DNA of 64,000 nt. Origin: Deltaproteobacteria bacterium (GTDB taxonomy: Bacteria; Desulfobacterota; Binatia; UBA12015). This document shows positions 1-8,033 of this stretch, in pieces; the stretch's first letter is position 1, and each line of letters opens with the position of its first letter. The stretch spans positions 1 to 64,000 of the forward strand of contig VGTG01000003.1 in NCBI GenBank assembly GCA_016874795.1. Reading direction: 5' to 3'. The notes beneath the pieces are model-generated. The model was not told the origin of the DNA. It did not search any database and worked only from the letters and a program-made list of their open reading frames with translations. The translations under genes were made by a program, and so were the position numbers.

Positions 1-57
1 TGTCCCTCGCAAGGAACGCCGACGAAGGAATATCTGGCATATTTCGAGGAGGTGTGA
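1..57 (+). CDS. Possible 3' end of an upstream gene
   Basis: Frame 1 is open from the first base to a TGA at 55-57 and would encode 18 residues ending ...EYLAYFEEV. The piece is too short to assign to a family. It lies upstream of purD on the same strand, so it could be the tail of the preceding gene. Being open over only 18 codons in GC-rich DNA is weak evidence. Confidence 0.3.
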   Translation, partial: CPSQGTPTKEYLAYFEEV

Positions 58-89
58 CGCCGCGAGGGGCGTCGAGGGGCGGTAAGATG

Positions 90-118
90 TTGACGCTATC
101 TCGAAGGCGGTGCACTAG
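90..118 (+). promoter_or_regulatory. Candidate purD promoter
   Basis: TTGACG at 90-95 is a good -35 hexamer. After 17 bases comes CACTAG (113-118), a poor -10; TAGCCT at 116-121 is an alternative but leaves a 20-base spacer. The purD ATG is only 7 bases after CACTAG and no Shine-Dalgarno sequence precedes it, so the transcript may be leaderless. Confidence 0.4.
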
Positions 119-125
119 CCTTCGC

Positions 126-1415
126 ATGTCGTCTCTCGACGTCCTCGTCGTCGGTGGTGGCGGGCGCGAGCACGCGCTCGCGTGGAAGCTCGCGCAGTCG
201 CCGCGCGTCCGGCGGATCGTCTGCGCGCCGGGGAACGCGGGCATCGCGCGCGAGACGGAGTGCGTCGCGGTCCCGGCGGAGGACGTCGCGGCGCTCGCCG
301 ACCTCGCGGTGCGCGAGCGATTCGGGCTCGTCGTCGTCGGCCCCGAGGCGCCGCTCACCGCGGGCCTCGTCGACGCGCTCGCCGCGCGCGGCATCCGCGC
401 TTTCGGTCCGACGCGCGACGGAGCGCAGCTCGAGGGAAGCAAGGCCTTCACGAAGGATCTCCTGCGCGACGCCGGCGTCGCGACCGCGGCGTACGAGACC
501 TTCGACGACCCGGAAGCGGCGCACGCCTACCTCGCCCGCGTCGGCGCGCCGATCGTCGTCAAGGCGGACGGGCTCGCCGCCGGAAAGGGCGTCGTCGTCG
601 CCGAGACGGTTGCCGAGGCGCGCGAGGCGATCGACTCGATCCTGCGCGACCGCCTCTTCGGCGAAGCGGGCGCGCGCGTCGTCCTCGAGGAGAAGCTCGT
701 CGGCGAGGAGGTCTCCTTCCTCGCGCTGACGGACGGCCGAAGCGTCCTGCCGCTCGCGACCTCGCAGGACCACAAGCGGATCGGCGACGGCGACACCGGC
801 CCGAACACCGGCGGGATGGGCGCCTACTCCCCTGCCCCGATCATGACGCCGGAGCTCGAGCGGGAGGTCGTCGCGCGCGTCCTCCAGCCGGTCGTCGCGA
901 AGCTCCGCGAGCGCGGCATCGTCTACAAGGGCGTGCTCTACGCGGGGCTGATGGTGTCGGAGGGACGGGCGAGCGTCCTCGAGTTCAACGTTCGCTTCGG
1001 CGACCCCGAGTGCCAGCCGCTGCTCATGCGGCTGCGGAGCGACCTGGTCGACGTGGTCGACGCAGTGATCGACGAGCGGCTCCACGAGATCACGCTCGAC
1101 TGGGATCCGCGCGCCGCCGCTTGCGTCGTCCTCGCCGCCGCGGGCTACCCGGGAACGCCGGCGAAGGGTGCGGTCATCCGCGGACTCGACGTCGCCGCGC
1201 GCGAGCCCGATACGGTCGTCTTCCACGCGGGCACCGCCGGCGGATCCGGCGGCAGCGTCGTCACGAGCGGCGGCCGCGTCCTCGGCGTCACCGCGCTCGG
1301 CGAGACGATCGCGGAAGCCGTCGCCGCAGCGTACCGCGCGACCGCGCACATCCACTTCGACGGGATGCAGTTCCGGCGCGACATCGGGCGTCGCGCGCTC
1401 TCGCGCTCGGCGTGA
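126..1415 (+). CDS. purD: Phosphoribosylamine-glycine ligase (GAR synthetase)
   Basis: The 429-residue protein has the family's usual length and ligates glycine to 5-phosphoribosylamine with ATP in cytosolic de novo purine synthesis. The N-terminus carries the VGGGGREHALAWK signature at about residues 8-20. The ATP-grasp core includes KADGLAAGKGVVVAE near residue 145 and the metal/ATP-binding EFNVRFGDPECQ near residue 287. I start at the ATG at 126 because the family begins directly before the SLDVLVVGGGG strand; the open frame to 54 adds only arginine-rich, unconserved sequence. The TGA overlaps the GTG start of tsaC by four bases, implying translational coupling. Confidence 0.95.
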   Translation: MSSLDVLVVGGGGREHALAWKLAQSPRVRRIVCAPGNAGIARETECVAVPAEDVAALADLAVRERFGLVVVGPEAPLTAGLVDALAARGIRAFGPTRDGAQLEGSKAFTKDLLRDAGVATAAYETFDDPEAAHAYLARVGAPIVVKADGLAAGKGVVVAETVAEAREAIDSILRDRLFGEAGARVVLEEKLVGEEVSFLALTDGRSVLPLATSQDHKRIGDGDTGPNTGGMGAYSPAPIMTPELEREVVARVLQPVVAKLRERGIVYKGVLYAGLMVSEGRASVLEFNVRFGDPECQPLLMRLRSDLVDVVDAVIDERLHEITLDWDPRAAACVVLAAAGYPGTPAKGAVIRGLDVAAREPDTVVFHAGTAGGSGGSVVTSGGRVLGVTALGETIAEAVAAAYRATAHIHFDGMQFRRDIGRRALSRSA

Positions 1416-2020
1416 GCGTCGCCGGTCTGAATCTCGATCGAGCGGTCGCCGCCTTCCGCGCGGGGAAGCTCGTCGTCTTCCCGACGGAGACTCTCTACGC
1501 GATCGGCTGCGACGCGCTCGACGCGGCCGCGCTCGAGCGACTCTGCCGCGCGAAGCAGCGTCCTGCCGAGAAGGGAATCGCGGTGATCCTCGGCGACCTC
1601 GCGATGCTCGAGCAGCTCACGGCGTCTGCGAGCGAAGCCGTGCGCGTGCTCGGTCGCGCGTTCTGGCCGGGGCCGCTGACGATCCTCGTCCCGGCGCGGG
1701 AGGAGCTTCCCTCTCCCATCGTCCGCGACGGCCTCGTCGGCTGCCGCGTGTCGAGCGATCCGACGGCGACGCGGCTCGCCCGGGCGCTCGGAAGGCCGCT
1801 CGCCGCACCAAGCGCGAATCCCGCGGATCTCGCACCGGCGCGCGACGCCGCGGCCGCGCTCGCGTACTTCGGCGACGCCGTCGACGTCTACCTCGACGAC
1901 GACGTTCGCGACGGCGCGCCGTCGACGCTCGTCGATCCCGGCCCGCCGCTCCGCGTCCTGCGGAGCGGCGCCGTTTCCACGGAAGCGCTCGAAGCGGCTC
2001 TCGCGACGCGGCCGGCGTGA
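1412..2020 (+). CDS. tsaC: L-threonylcarbamoyladenylate synthase (TsaC/Sua5/YrdC family)
   Basis: The 202-residue protein is the single-domain TsaC/YciO type, without the C-terminal Sua5 domain. It would make threonylcarbamoyl-AMP from threonine, bicarbonate and ATP for the t6A37 modification of ANN-decoding tRNAs. Supporting motifs are FPTETLYAIGCDA near the N-terminus, the K-x-R substrate-binding motif in CRAKQRPAEKG near residue 50, and the PSAN motif near residue 133. I chose the GTG at 1412, which overlaps the purD stop as GTGA; this gives the expected N-terminus. YciO-type paralogues of uncertain activity look similar, so the exact enzyme is slightly less sure than the family. Confidence 0.85.
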   Translation: MSVAGLNLDRAVAAFRAGKLVVFPTETLYAIGCDALDAAALERLCRAKQRPAEKGIAVILGDLAMLEQLTASASEAVRVLGRAFWPGPLTILVPAREELPSPIVRDGLVGCRVSSDPTATRLARALGRPLAAPSANPADLAPARDAAAALAYFGDAVDVYLDDDVRDGAPSTLVDPGPPLRVLRSGAVSTEALEAALATRPA

Positions 2021-2027
2021 ACGGGGC

Positions 2028-2059
2028 CCGACGATCCGCTAAGCCAACTCGATCGTCGG
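2028..2059. terminator. Stem-loop after purD-tsaC
   Basis: CCGACGATC (2028-2036) and GATCGTCGG (2051-2059) form a perfect 9-bp stem with a 14-base loop, 8 bases after the tsaC stop. No T-run follows, so it may attenuate or protect mRNA rather than act as a classical terminator. Confidence 0.4.
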
Positions 2060-2095
2060 CGGAACGTCGCCGTCGCATCCCGCGAGAGAGTCACC

Positions 2096-3340
2096 GTGGC
2101 AACGCTCCGTCCCCTTCGACCGCTTCGCTACACCGAGCGCGCCGGCCCGATGTCCGAGCTGGTCGCACCTCCCTACGACGTGATCGGCCCCGAGGAGGCG
2201 GCGCGCCTCCGCGCGCAGAACGAAGCGGGCGCCATCCACGTCGAGCTGCCCGAGAGCCGGGATGCCGCAGGACGCTACCGCGCGGCCGCTTGCCTCCTCG
2301 ACGACTGGATCTCGCGCAGCCTCCTCGCCCGCGACGGCGAGCCGGCGATGTTCCTCTACGCGCAGCGGTTCACGATCCACGGCGAGACGTCGGAGCGCTG
2401 GGGCGTCCTCACCGGGCTCCGGCTCGAGTCCTTCGACGACGGAATCGTCCTGCCGCACGAGAGGACCCTCGCGGGACCGAAGGCGGACCGGATGGAGCTC
2501 ATCCGCGCGTGCCGCACCAACCTGAGCCCGATCTTCACGCTGGTCGACGCCTCGCTCGGGCTCGCCGGCCTCGCTTCGAGCGCCCAGCCGATCGCCGACT
2601 TCACGGATCGAGCGGGCGTGCGGCAGCGCCTGTGGCGGCTCCCCGATCCGGCGGCGCTCGAGGGGCTCGTGCGAAAGGTCGCCGACGAGCCGGTCTACAT
2701 CGCCGATGGGCACCACCGCTACGAGATCGCCCTCGCGTACCGGAACGAGTGCCGCGAGCGCGACGGCAATCCGAAGGAGCCGCAGCCGTACGACTTCGTG
2801 CTGACGCACCTCTGCTCGACGCGCGATCCGGGGCTCGTCGTGCTGCCGACGCACCGTCTCCTCGCCGACCCGCCGCCGCAGGCGGCGCTCCACTCCGCGT
2901 GGGAGTCGAGCTGCCGCGTCACGGAGATCACGGACCCGGATCGCCTCTGGACGGAGCTTTCGAGCGCGGACGCGCGTCGCAACGGGCCGCGCGTCGGCGT
3001 CCTTCGTCGCGGCGGGCCCGGCGGTCTCCTCCTCGAGACCGGCGCCGGTGCCCGCGAGGAGCTCGGCCGGCTCGCGCCGGAGCTCGCGGCGCTCGACGTC
3101 ACGTTCCTGCACGGCGTCGTGCTGCCGGGGATCCCGGCCGATCGCTTCACCTACTCGCACGACGAGCGCGAGACGATCGCCGCGGTGCAGGCGGGCGCGA
3201 CCGAGCTCGCGGTGCTGCTGCCGCCGCCCCGGGTCGACGACGTGCTCGCGATCTCGCGCGCGCGGCTGACGATGCCGCAGAAGTCGACCTACTTCTATCC
3301 GAAGGTTCTCTCCGGCCTCGTCTACAACCCGCTGACGTAG
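2096..3340 (+). CDS. DUF1015 family protein
   Basis: This 414-residue cytosolic protein belongs to the DUF1015 family (typically 400-430 residues), whose biochemical function is unestablished. Recognition rests on the N-terminal PLRPLRYTER followed by VAPPYDVI, and on the invariant YIADGHHRYE block at residues 201-210, a His-rich stretch that could bind metal. The GTG at 2096 is the only start giving the family N-terminus. It follows tsaC after 75 bases and a stem-loop, and ends tail-to-tail with the small lipoprotein gene three bases away. I do not assign a reaction. Confidence 0.85.
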   Translation: MATLRPLRPLRYTERAGPMSELVAPPYDVIGPEEAARLRAQNEAGAIHVELPESRDAAGRYRAAACLLDDWISRSLLARDGEPAMFLYAQRFTIHGETSERWGVLTGLRLESFDDGIVLPHERTLAGPKADRMELIRACRTNLSPIFTLVDASLGLAGLASSAQPIADFTDRAGVRQRLWRLPDPAALEGLVRKVADEPVYIADGHHRYEIALAYRNECRERDGNPKEPQPYDFVLTHLCSTRDPGLVVLPTHRLLADPPPQAALHSAWESSCRVTEITDPDRLWTELSSADARRNGPRVGVLRRGGPGGLLLETGAGAREELGRLAPELAALDVTFLHGVVLPGIPADRFTYSHDERETIAAVQAGATELAVLLPPPRVDDVLAISRARLTMPQKSTYFYPKVLSGLVYNPLT

Positions 3341-3343
3341 GCT

Positions 3344-3676
3344 TCAGGTCGAGTTGCCGGACTTGTAGTCCGGGGGAGCCGTCCGGGTCCGGTCGAGCGT
3401 CTCGACCCAGGTGAGCTTGCCGTCGTCGTCGCGCAGACGCAGGCGGTACATGTAGCCGTCCTCGGCGGTGAAGCCGTCGACGCCGGGCGCCTGGGTCCAT
3501 TCCTCGGCGAACTCGTCGCGAAGACGCACGCACGGCGGGGTGCCGGTGCACTCGGAGCGCTCGATCTCGAGAAAGACCGCCCGCTCGCGGCCGCCGGAGT
3601 TGCAGCCCGCGAGCGCGGCGAAGCCGATCGCGATCGCCAGCGCGGCCGTCCGCCAGGTTCCGATGCCTCCCATCAT
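3344..3676 (-). CDS. Small lipoprotein, DUF4377-like
   Basis: The 110-residue product has a basic and hydrophobic N-terminus ending in the lipobox LAGC with Cys25, so it should be a lipoprotein anchored from the periplasmic side. The mature part contains the pattern W-T-x-A-P-G-V-D-G-F-T-A-E-D-G-Y-x-Y-R-L-R-L, which resembles DUF4377 proteins; I hold this only as a likeness. Two ATG codons stand at the start. Upstream, the Shine-Dalgarno-like GGGAG lies in an 8-bp tandem repeat. It is convergent with the DUF1015 gene and has no clear operon partner. Confidence 0.7.
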   Translation of the reverse strand: MMGGIGTWRTAALAIAIGFAALAGCNSGGRERAVFLEIERSECTGTPPCVRLRDEFAEEWTQAPGVDGFTAEDGYMYRLRLRDDDGKLTWVETLDRTRTAPPDYKSGNST

Positions 3677-3678
3677 TC

Positions 3679-3702
3679 CTCCCTGCCTCCCTGCCTCCCT
3701 GC
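3679..3702. repeat. 8-bp tandem repeat carrying Shine-Dalgarno sites
   Basis: Three perfect copies of CTCCCTGC on the plus strand read GCAGGGAG three times on the coding strand of the adjacent lipoprotein gene, followed by GA and ATGATG. Each unit therefore offers a GGGAG ribosome binding site. Unit gain or loss by slippage would not change the frame but could change translation. Confidence 0.75.
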
Positions 3703-3716
3703 CTCGCGACGCGCGC

Positions 3717-5210
3717 TCAACCGGCCTGCGGGCGGGCGAGCCGGTTCTCGAGCAGGTCGAGGCCCGAGAGAAGCACGTTCCGCAGCTCGCGCGGGTCGAT
3801 GACGTCGTCGTAGCCGAAGCGCTCCGCGATGCGCCAGGCGCCCGCGCTCTGCTCTCGCTCGACGCGCTCCTGCTCTGGCTCGTCGAGCCGAGCCGCGCGG
3901 CCTCCGCTCTCGGCCGGCATCGCGCCGAGAGTCACGGTCGGGAACGCCCAGCAGAGCGTCTGCCGGTCGAACGGGTTCTGCGCCATGATCGACGTGCCGA
4001 AGCCGAACGCCTTGCGGAAGGTGACGTGCAGCTTCGGCGAGCGCAAGCGGCGCTGCGCGCGGTACATCTTCCCCGCCCACTTGAGGATGCCGTCCTTCTC
4101 GGCGGCGGTCCCCGCCATCACGCCGGGATTGTCGGCGAGGAACACGAACGGCAGGCCGAACGCGCCGACGTGCTCGATGAAGTCGGCCGCCTTGATCGCG
4201 GCCGCGCTGTCGACGGCGCCGCCCCGGACGGACGGATCGTTCGCGACGATCGCGACGGCTCTCCCGCCGAGAAACGCGAGCGCGGTGATCAGGGACGTCC
4301 CGTAGCGCGGCTGCACCTCGAAGAGGCTCTCCGCGTCGACGAGGGACTCGAGCACGGGACGCATCGCGTACGGACGCCGCGGGTTGGGCGGGATCCGCTC
4401 GAGAAGGTCGGCGAGGAGACGCGGTCCCACATCCGGCCCCGAGCGCCGCGGCGGCGGCTCGCGCGAGCTCCCCGGGAGATGGGAGAGGTAGCGCCGGGCC
4501 ATCGCGATCGCGGCCTCGTCGTCCGGTGCGACGTTGTGCGCGACGCCGGCTCGATCGACGGCGACCTGGGGGCCGCCGAGCTCCTCCTTCGTCACCTCCT
4601 CGCCGGTCGCGGCCTGAACGAGCGGCGGCCCCGCGGTGAACATCGCGGCCGACTCGGTCATGATCGTGAAGTCGCTGAGCGGTGCCGTGAGAGCACCGTG
4701 TCCCGCGGAGGCGCCGAGGACGAGGCAGACCATCGGCACCTGTCCCGAGAGGTCGGCGAGCGCGAGCAGGTCGTTCGGGGTTCGACCAGGCGGGTGCCGC
4801 TCGGTCAGGCGATGTCCCGCGCCGTCGAGCAGGAAGACGAGCGGCACGCCCTCCTGGCCGGCGAGCTCGCAGATGCGAAAGCGCTTCGCCATCGCGGCCG
4901 AGCCGATCGAGCCGCCCAGCACCGTGAAGTCCTCGGCGCCCGCGAGAGCGGGCTTGCCGTGGATCCGCCCCATGCCCGCGACGAGCGCGTCCGCGGGCGC
5001 CGCGGCTCCGCCCGCGAGGCCGCCGATCTCTACGAACGTTCCTTCATCGAAGAGGAGCGCCAGGCGCTTCCGCGCATCGAGCTTGCCGCGCGCGGTCATC
5101 AGGCGCTCGACCCGCTCCGGTCCACCGAGCGCGCGCGCCGCGGCGCGGCGCTCTTCGAGCTCGGCGAGGATCGCCTCCCACTCCTTCGCGCTGTCGCGGC
5201 GTTGCGTCAC
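3717..5210 (-). CDS. Acyl-CoA carboxylase, carboxyltransferase (beta) subunit
   Basis: The 497-residue protein is a biotin-dependent acyl-CoA carboxyltransferase of the propionyl-/methylcrotonyl-CoA carboxylase type, moving CO2 from carboxybiotin to an acyl-CoA. It has both crotonase-like halves: GSIGSAAMAKR near residue 100, VTKEELGG at 206-213 (the methylcrotonyl/geranyl-type beta subunit hallmark), and a C-terminal half with FVFLADNPGVMAG and the AFGFGTS motif. No biotin carboxylase or biotin carrier gene is nearby, so the alpha subunit must be encoded elsewhere. The start is a GTG at 5210. Substrate choice cannot be settled from the sequence. Confidence 0.9.
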   Translation of the reverse strand: MTQRRDSAKEWEAILAELEERRAAARALGGPERVERLMTARGKLDARKRLALLFDEGTFVEIGGLAGGAAAPADALVAGMGRIHGKPALAGAEDFTVLGGSIGSAAMAKRFRICELAGQEGVPLVFLLDGAGHRLTERHPPGRTPNDLLALADLSGQVPMVCLVLGASAGHGALTAPLSDFTIMTESAAMFTAGPPLVQAATGEEVTKEELGGPQVAVDRAGVAHNVAPDDEAAIAMARRYLSHLPGSSREPPPRRSGPDVGPRLLADLLERIPPNPRRPYAMRPVLESLVDAESLFEVQPRYGTSLITALAFLGGRAVAIVANDPSVRGGAVDSAAAIKAADFIEHVGAFGLPFVFLADNPGVMAGTAAEKDGILKWAGKMYRAQRRLRSPKLHVTFRKAFGFGTSIMAQNPFDRQTLCWAFPTVTLGAMPAESGGRAARLDEPEQERVEREQSAGAWRIAERFGYDDVIDPRELRNVLLSGLDLLENRLARPQAG

Positions 5211-5232
5211 GTCGGTTGCGCGGAGCCCTCGT

Positions 5233-5394
5233 TCAGCTGGTGAAGCCGAGAGCCGCTTCCTCGTCGGCGCGGCGCGGCGCGTCTTGCTCGAGGAAGAACT
5301 CGTCGAGCTGCGGCGGCGGGACGCTCGTGCCCGCGAGCACCTGCCCGCGGTGATGCATCTGGTGCAGATCGTGGAGGGCGCTCGCCCCGCTCAC
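5233..5394 (-). pseudogene. C-terminal remnant of a DinB-family protein
   Basis: This 53-codon frame starts at a GTG overlapping the M23 peptidase stop as GTGA and ends at TGA (5235-5233). It reads LHDLHQMHHRGQVLAG followed by PPPQLDEFFLEQDAP, matching the last third of DinB-superfamily four-helix proteins, including the HHRGQ block that carries one of the metal ligands. The first two helices and their ligands are missing, and an in-frame TGA lies five codons upstream, so this is a truncated relic. Expression as a short coupled peptide cannot be excluded. Confidence 0.65.
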
Positions 5395-6803
5395 AGGTCG
5401 AGCGTATCAGGCATCCGCGTGAGCCGCACCGGCCCTTCGTGGTCGAGCGCGCCGAGCGCGTTCACGAGTGACGTCTTCCGGCGCTCGAAGCTCTTGCCGG
5501 CGACTCGCGTCGGGGCGACCAGGGCCGCCTGACCGAGCGCCTTCAAGGGGTCGACGTAGCGCTTCCCCGAGACGAGGGCGAAGTGCAGATGCGGTCCCGT
5601 CGAGAGCCCGGTGCTGCCGACGTACCCGATGACCTGGCCACGGCGCACCGCCGAGCCCGATCCGATCCCGGACGCGAACTTGGTCAGGTGACCGTAGATC
5701 GAGTCGTACGGGTAGCTCCCCAGGTGATCGATCCGGAGCGCGCGCCCGAGCTCGCCGTTCCAGCCGGCGAACGCGATCTTGCCGTCCGCGATCGCCCGGA
5801 CGGGAGTTCCGTGCGGTGCCGCGAAGTCGACGCCGTAATGCGGGCGACGGCGCCGCGTGATCGGGTGCACCCGCGAGGTGCTGAACCCGGAGCTGATGCG
5901 CGTGAAGGTGAGCGGGTAGCGCGCCGCCATCTCCTTCGCCGGCGCCATCGGCCGGCCGTCGAGATCGACGTACGCGGGGCCCTCGGTTCCCTCGGTGAGG
6001 ATCGCGGTGTGAGCCGTGCCGCGCGTCTCGACCTCGGCCGCGAGGACCTGGGCCACGGTGTCGAGCTCCTCGCCGTCCTCGGCGACCTTCACCTCGTAGA
6101 GGACGCGGAAGGCGTCGCCGTCGCGCAAGCGCTTCAGGTTCAGCTTGGGCGAGAAGATTCCGGTCATCTGACGGATGACGCGGTTCGGCACGCCCGCGGC
6201 GAGGCAGTCGGCGGTGATGTTCGAGGCGATCGTCCCGGCGACGCCGCGGACTTCGGTCGTCGTCGGCAGCTCCTCGCGTCGTGCGGTGATGCCGTCGCTC
6301 GTGCGCTCCGCACGCAGGACGTAGAGCCGGTCGATCTCGTACTCGACGGAGACGAGGTCCCCGCCGCTCTTGTCGAAGGACAGCGTGACCGCGTTGCCGG
6401 GACGGAGCCGGGCGAGGTCGAAGACCTTCTTCGCAGCCTGGTACCAGGGAAGGGCGTCGCCCTGCTTCACCCCGCCGCGCGCGACGAGCGCCAGGAAGGT
6501 GTCGCCGGCGGTGACGGTGAGCCGGCGCTCGAGGCCGGTCTTCGGACCGTCGAGGGTGACTCCGTTCAGCCAGATGAGATCCGGCACCGTGGCGGCCGTC
6601 GGGACTTCCGCGAGCAGGATGCCGCCCGCGAGCCGGGGACTGCAGGTGCTGTAGAGCGACGAAGTTGGATTCTGCGGGGCTCGCTCGTCCATGCCAGCGG
6701 GAGGGGAGCTGGCCGAGGCGAGCCGGGCGGCGCAGAGCCACGCGAAGACGACGGCCAAGCCCAGGATCCGATTCCCCCTCCTGGTCGGCGCGGCTTCGGG
6801 CAC
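5391..6803 (-). CDS. M23 family murein endopeptidase (LytM-type)
   Basis: The 470-residue exported protein should cleave peptidoglycan cross-links in the periplasm. An N-terminal hydrophobic segment (ILGLAVVFAWLCAARLASA) is a signal peptide or anchor. The middle, from about residue 90, holds an OapA/LysM-like region beginning TVTAGDTFLALVARGG. The C-terminal peptidase domain has HYGVDFAAPHGTP near residue 322 and GPHLHF near residue 404, giving the expected zinc ligands. The GTG start at 6803 has no close ribosome binding site; GGAGGA lies about 20 bases upstream, so the true start may be earlier at a rare codon. It is divergent from mltG. Confidence 0.85.
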   Translation of the reverse strand: MPEAAPTRRGNRILGLAVVFAWLCAARLASASSPPAGMDERAPQNPTSSLYSTCSPRLAGGILLAEVPTAATVPDLIWLNGVTLDGPKTGLERRLTVTAGDTFLALVARGGVKQGDALPWYQAAKKVFDLARLRPGNAVTLSFDKSGGDLVSVEYEIDRLYVLRAERTSDGITARREELPTTTEVRGVAGTIASNITADCLAAGVPNRVIRQMTGIFSPKLNLKRLRDGDAFRVLYEVKVAEDGEELDTVAQVLAAEVETRGTAHTAILTEGTEGPAYVDLDGRPMAPAKEMAARYPLTFTRISSGFSTSRVHPITRRRRPHYGVDFAAPHGTPVRAIADGKIAFAGWNGELGRALRIDHLGSYPYDSIYGHLTKFASGIGSGSAVRRGQVIGYVGSTGLSTGPHLHFALVSGKRYVDPLKALGQAALVAPTRVAGKSFERRKTSLVNALGALDHEGPVRLTRMPDTLDL

Positions 6804-6889
6804 ACGTGGATTCAGCAGCGTGGTTCCTCCTCTCCCCCGCGGACCCGCTGTTGCTGTCAGTTGGTTCCACGGATGTCAACCGCCCCTGC

Positions 6890-6905
6890 CGACGCCAGGG
6901 CGTCG
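6890..6905. other. Short stem-loop between M23 gene and mltG
   Basis: CGACGCC-AG-GGCGTCG forms a 7-bp stem with a 2-base loop in the 166-base divergent intergenic region. It is followed by a GGAGG/CCTCC self-complementary patch. Its role is unknown; it could be a regulator site or an mRNA structure. Confidence 0.35.
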
Positions 6906-6957
6906 GCTCGGAGGAGCCTCCGACCCCCCGGTTTCGCGGTTCGACCCCCTCATCCCG

Positions 6958-6969
6958 TAGACTCCAGGC
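6958..6969 (+). promoter_or_regulatory. Candidate -10 element giving a leaderless mltG mRNA
   Basis: TAGACT (6958-6963) stands six bases before the mltG ATG and no Shine-Dalgarno sequence is present. No convincing -35 hexamer sits 16-18 bases upstream. The arrangement matches lexA and metF in this window. Confidence 0.35.
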
Positions 6970-7965
6970 ATGCTCCGCCGGCTCCTCGGTGCGCTCGCGG
7001 TCGTGCTCGGCCTCGCCGCGGTCGCGGGCTTGGTGCTCGTCCGCACCGAGCTCGAGCGACGCAGCCCCGTCTTCGATCCGCCGCAGGTCGTCCGCGTCGC
7101 CGGCGGCGAGCCTCTCCCGATGCTCGCGAAGCGGCTCGGCGAGCAGGGTGTGCTCGCGAGCCCGCTCGCCTTCCGCGCGCTCGCGCGCCTTCGCGGCGAG
7201 GATCGCCGCGTCCGGAGCGGCCTCTACGAGTTCGCCGGCAACGCGACCGCGGCCGACGTGCTCGATGCGCTCGTCCGCGGACCGCAGAAGCTCGAGCTCG
7301 TCTCCTTCCCGGAGGGCTGGCCCGTCGAGCGCATCGCGCTCCGCCTCGAGGCGGCCGGTCTCGGCCCCGCGGAGCGCTACCGCGAGCTCGCGGAGAACCC
7401 GGCTTTCGCGGCTTCGGTCGGTGTCCCGGCGCCCCGCCTCGAGGGCTACCTCTTCCCCGACACGTACTCCTTCGGAGACGACCCGACGCCGGAGGAGGTC
7501 CTCGGCCGGATGACGGCGCGCTTCCACGAGGTGACGGGCGAGCGCTACCGGCGCGCCGCCGAGGAAGCCGGCTTGACGCTCCACGAGGCGGTCACGCTCG
7601 CCTCCCTCGTCGAGACGGAGGCCGCGGTGCCCGAGGAGCGACCGCTCATCTCGGCGGTGTTCCACAACCGCCTCGAGCGAGGGATGAAGCTCCAGACCGA
7701 TCCGACCGTGCTCTATGGCGTCCCCGGCCGGACGCCGCCGATCCGGCAGAGCGACCTCGCACGCGCGACGCCCTACAACACGTATGTCGTTCCCGGCCTG
7801 CCGCCGGGACCGATCGCGAACCCCGGGCTCTCGTCGCTCGACGCCGCGGTGCATCCGCTCGCGGGCACGCGCGCCCTCTACTTCGTCGCGCGCGCGGACC
7901 GGACGCACCAGTTCAGCGAGACGCTCGCAGCCCACGTCCGCGCCGTCCAGCAGCACCAGCGCTGA
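6970..7965 (+). CDS. mltG: Endolytic murein transglycosylase MltG (YceG)
   Basis: The 331-residue inner-membrane protein is predicted to cut nascent glycan strands and terminate peptidoglycan polymerisation. Residues 1-25 form a single membrane anchor. A LysM-like region follows, then the YceG catalytic domain with LEGYLFPDTYSF, the catalytic Glu of ASLVETEA near residue 215, and QTDPTVLYG plus the PYNTYVVPGLPPGPIANPG block, all family hallmarks. Length is normal. It begins a plus-strand group with lexA and hemW, but a 68-base gap with its own promoter signals separates it from lexA. Confidence 0.95.
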   Translation: MLRRLLGALAVVLGLAAVAGLVLVRTELERRSPVFDPPQVVRVAGGEPLPMLAKRLGEQGVLASPLAFRALARLRGEDRRVRSGLYEFAGNATAADVLDALVRGPQKLELVSFPEGWPVERIALRLEAAGLGPAERYRELAENPAFAASVGVPAPRLEGYLFPDTYSFGDDPTPEEVLGRMTARFHEVTGERYRRAAEEAGLTLHEAVTLASLVETEAAVPEERPLISAVFHNRLERGMKLQTDPTVLYGVPGRTPPIRQSDLARATPYNTYVVPGLPPGPIANPGLSSLDAAVHPLAGTRALYFVARADRTHQFSETLAAHVRAVQQHQR

Positions 7966-7997
7966 GCCGGCAACCGCCGGAAAAGGCTCGACTCGGC

Positions 7998-8033
7998 TTG
8001 CGGAGCGGTCGGTCTTCGCCTAGTCTTCGCCTC
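7998..8033 (+). promoter_or_regulatory. lexA promoter with overlapping 10-bp direct repeat
   Basis: TTGCGG (7998-8003), a 17-base spacer and TAGTCT (8021-8026) form a sigma70-like promoter ending seven bases before the lexA ATG, so the mRNA would be leaderless. GTCTTCGCCT occurs twice (8012-8021 and 8023-8032), a direct repeat with an 11-base period straddling the -10. This is a plausible autoregulatory operator, unlike the CTG-N10-CAG SOS box. Confidence 0.5.

Noticed and set aside
182-2020. Long plus-strand frame of 612 codons spanning purD and tsaC
   Set aside because: The first two thirds are arginine/alanine-rich out-of-phase purD; only the last 203 codons are a real gene (tsaC).
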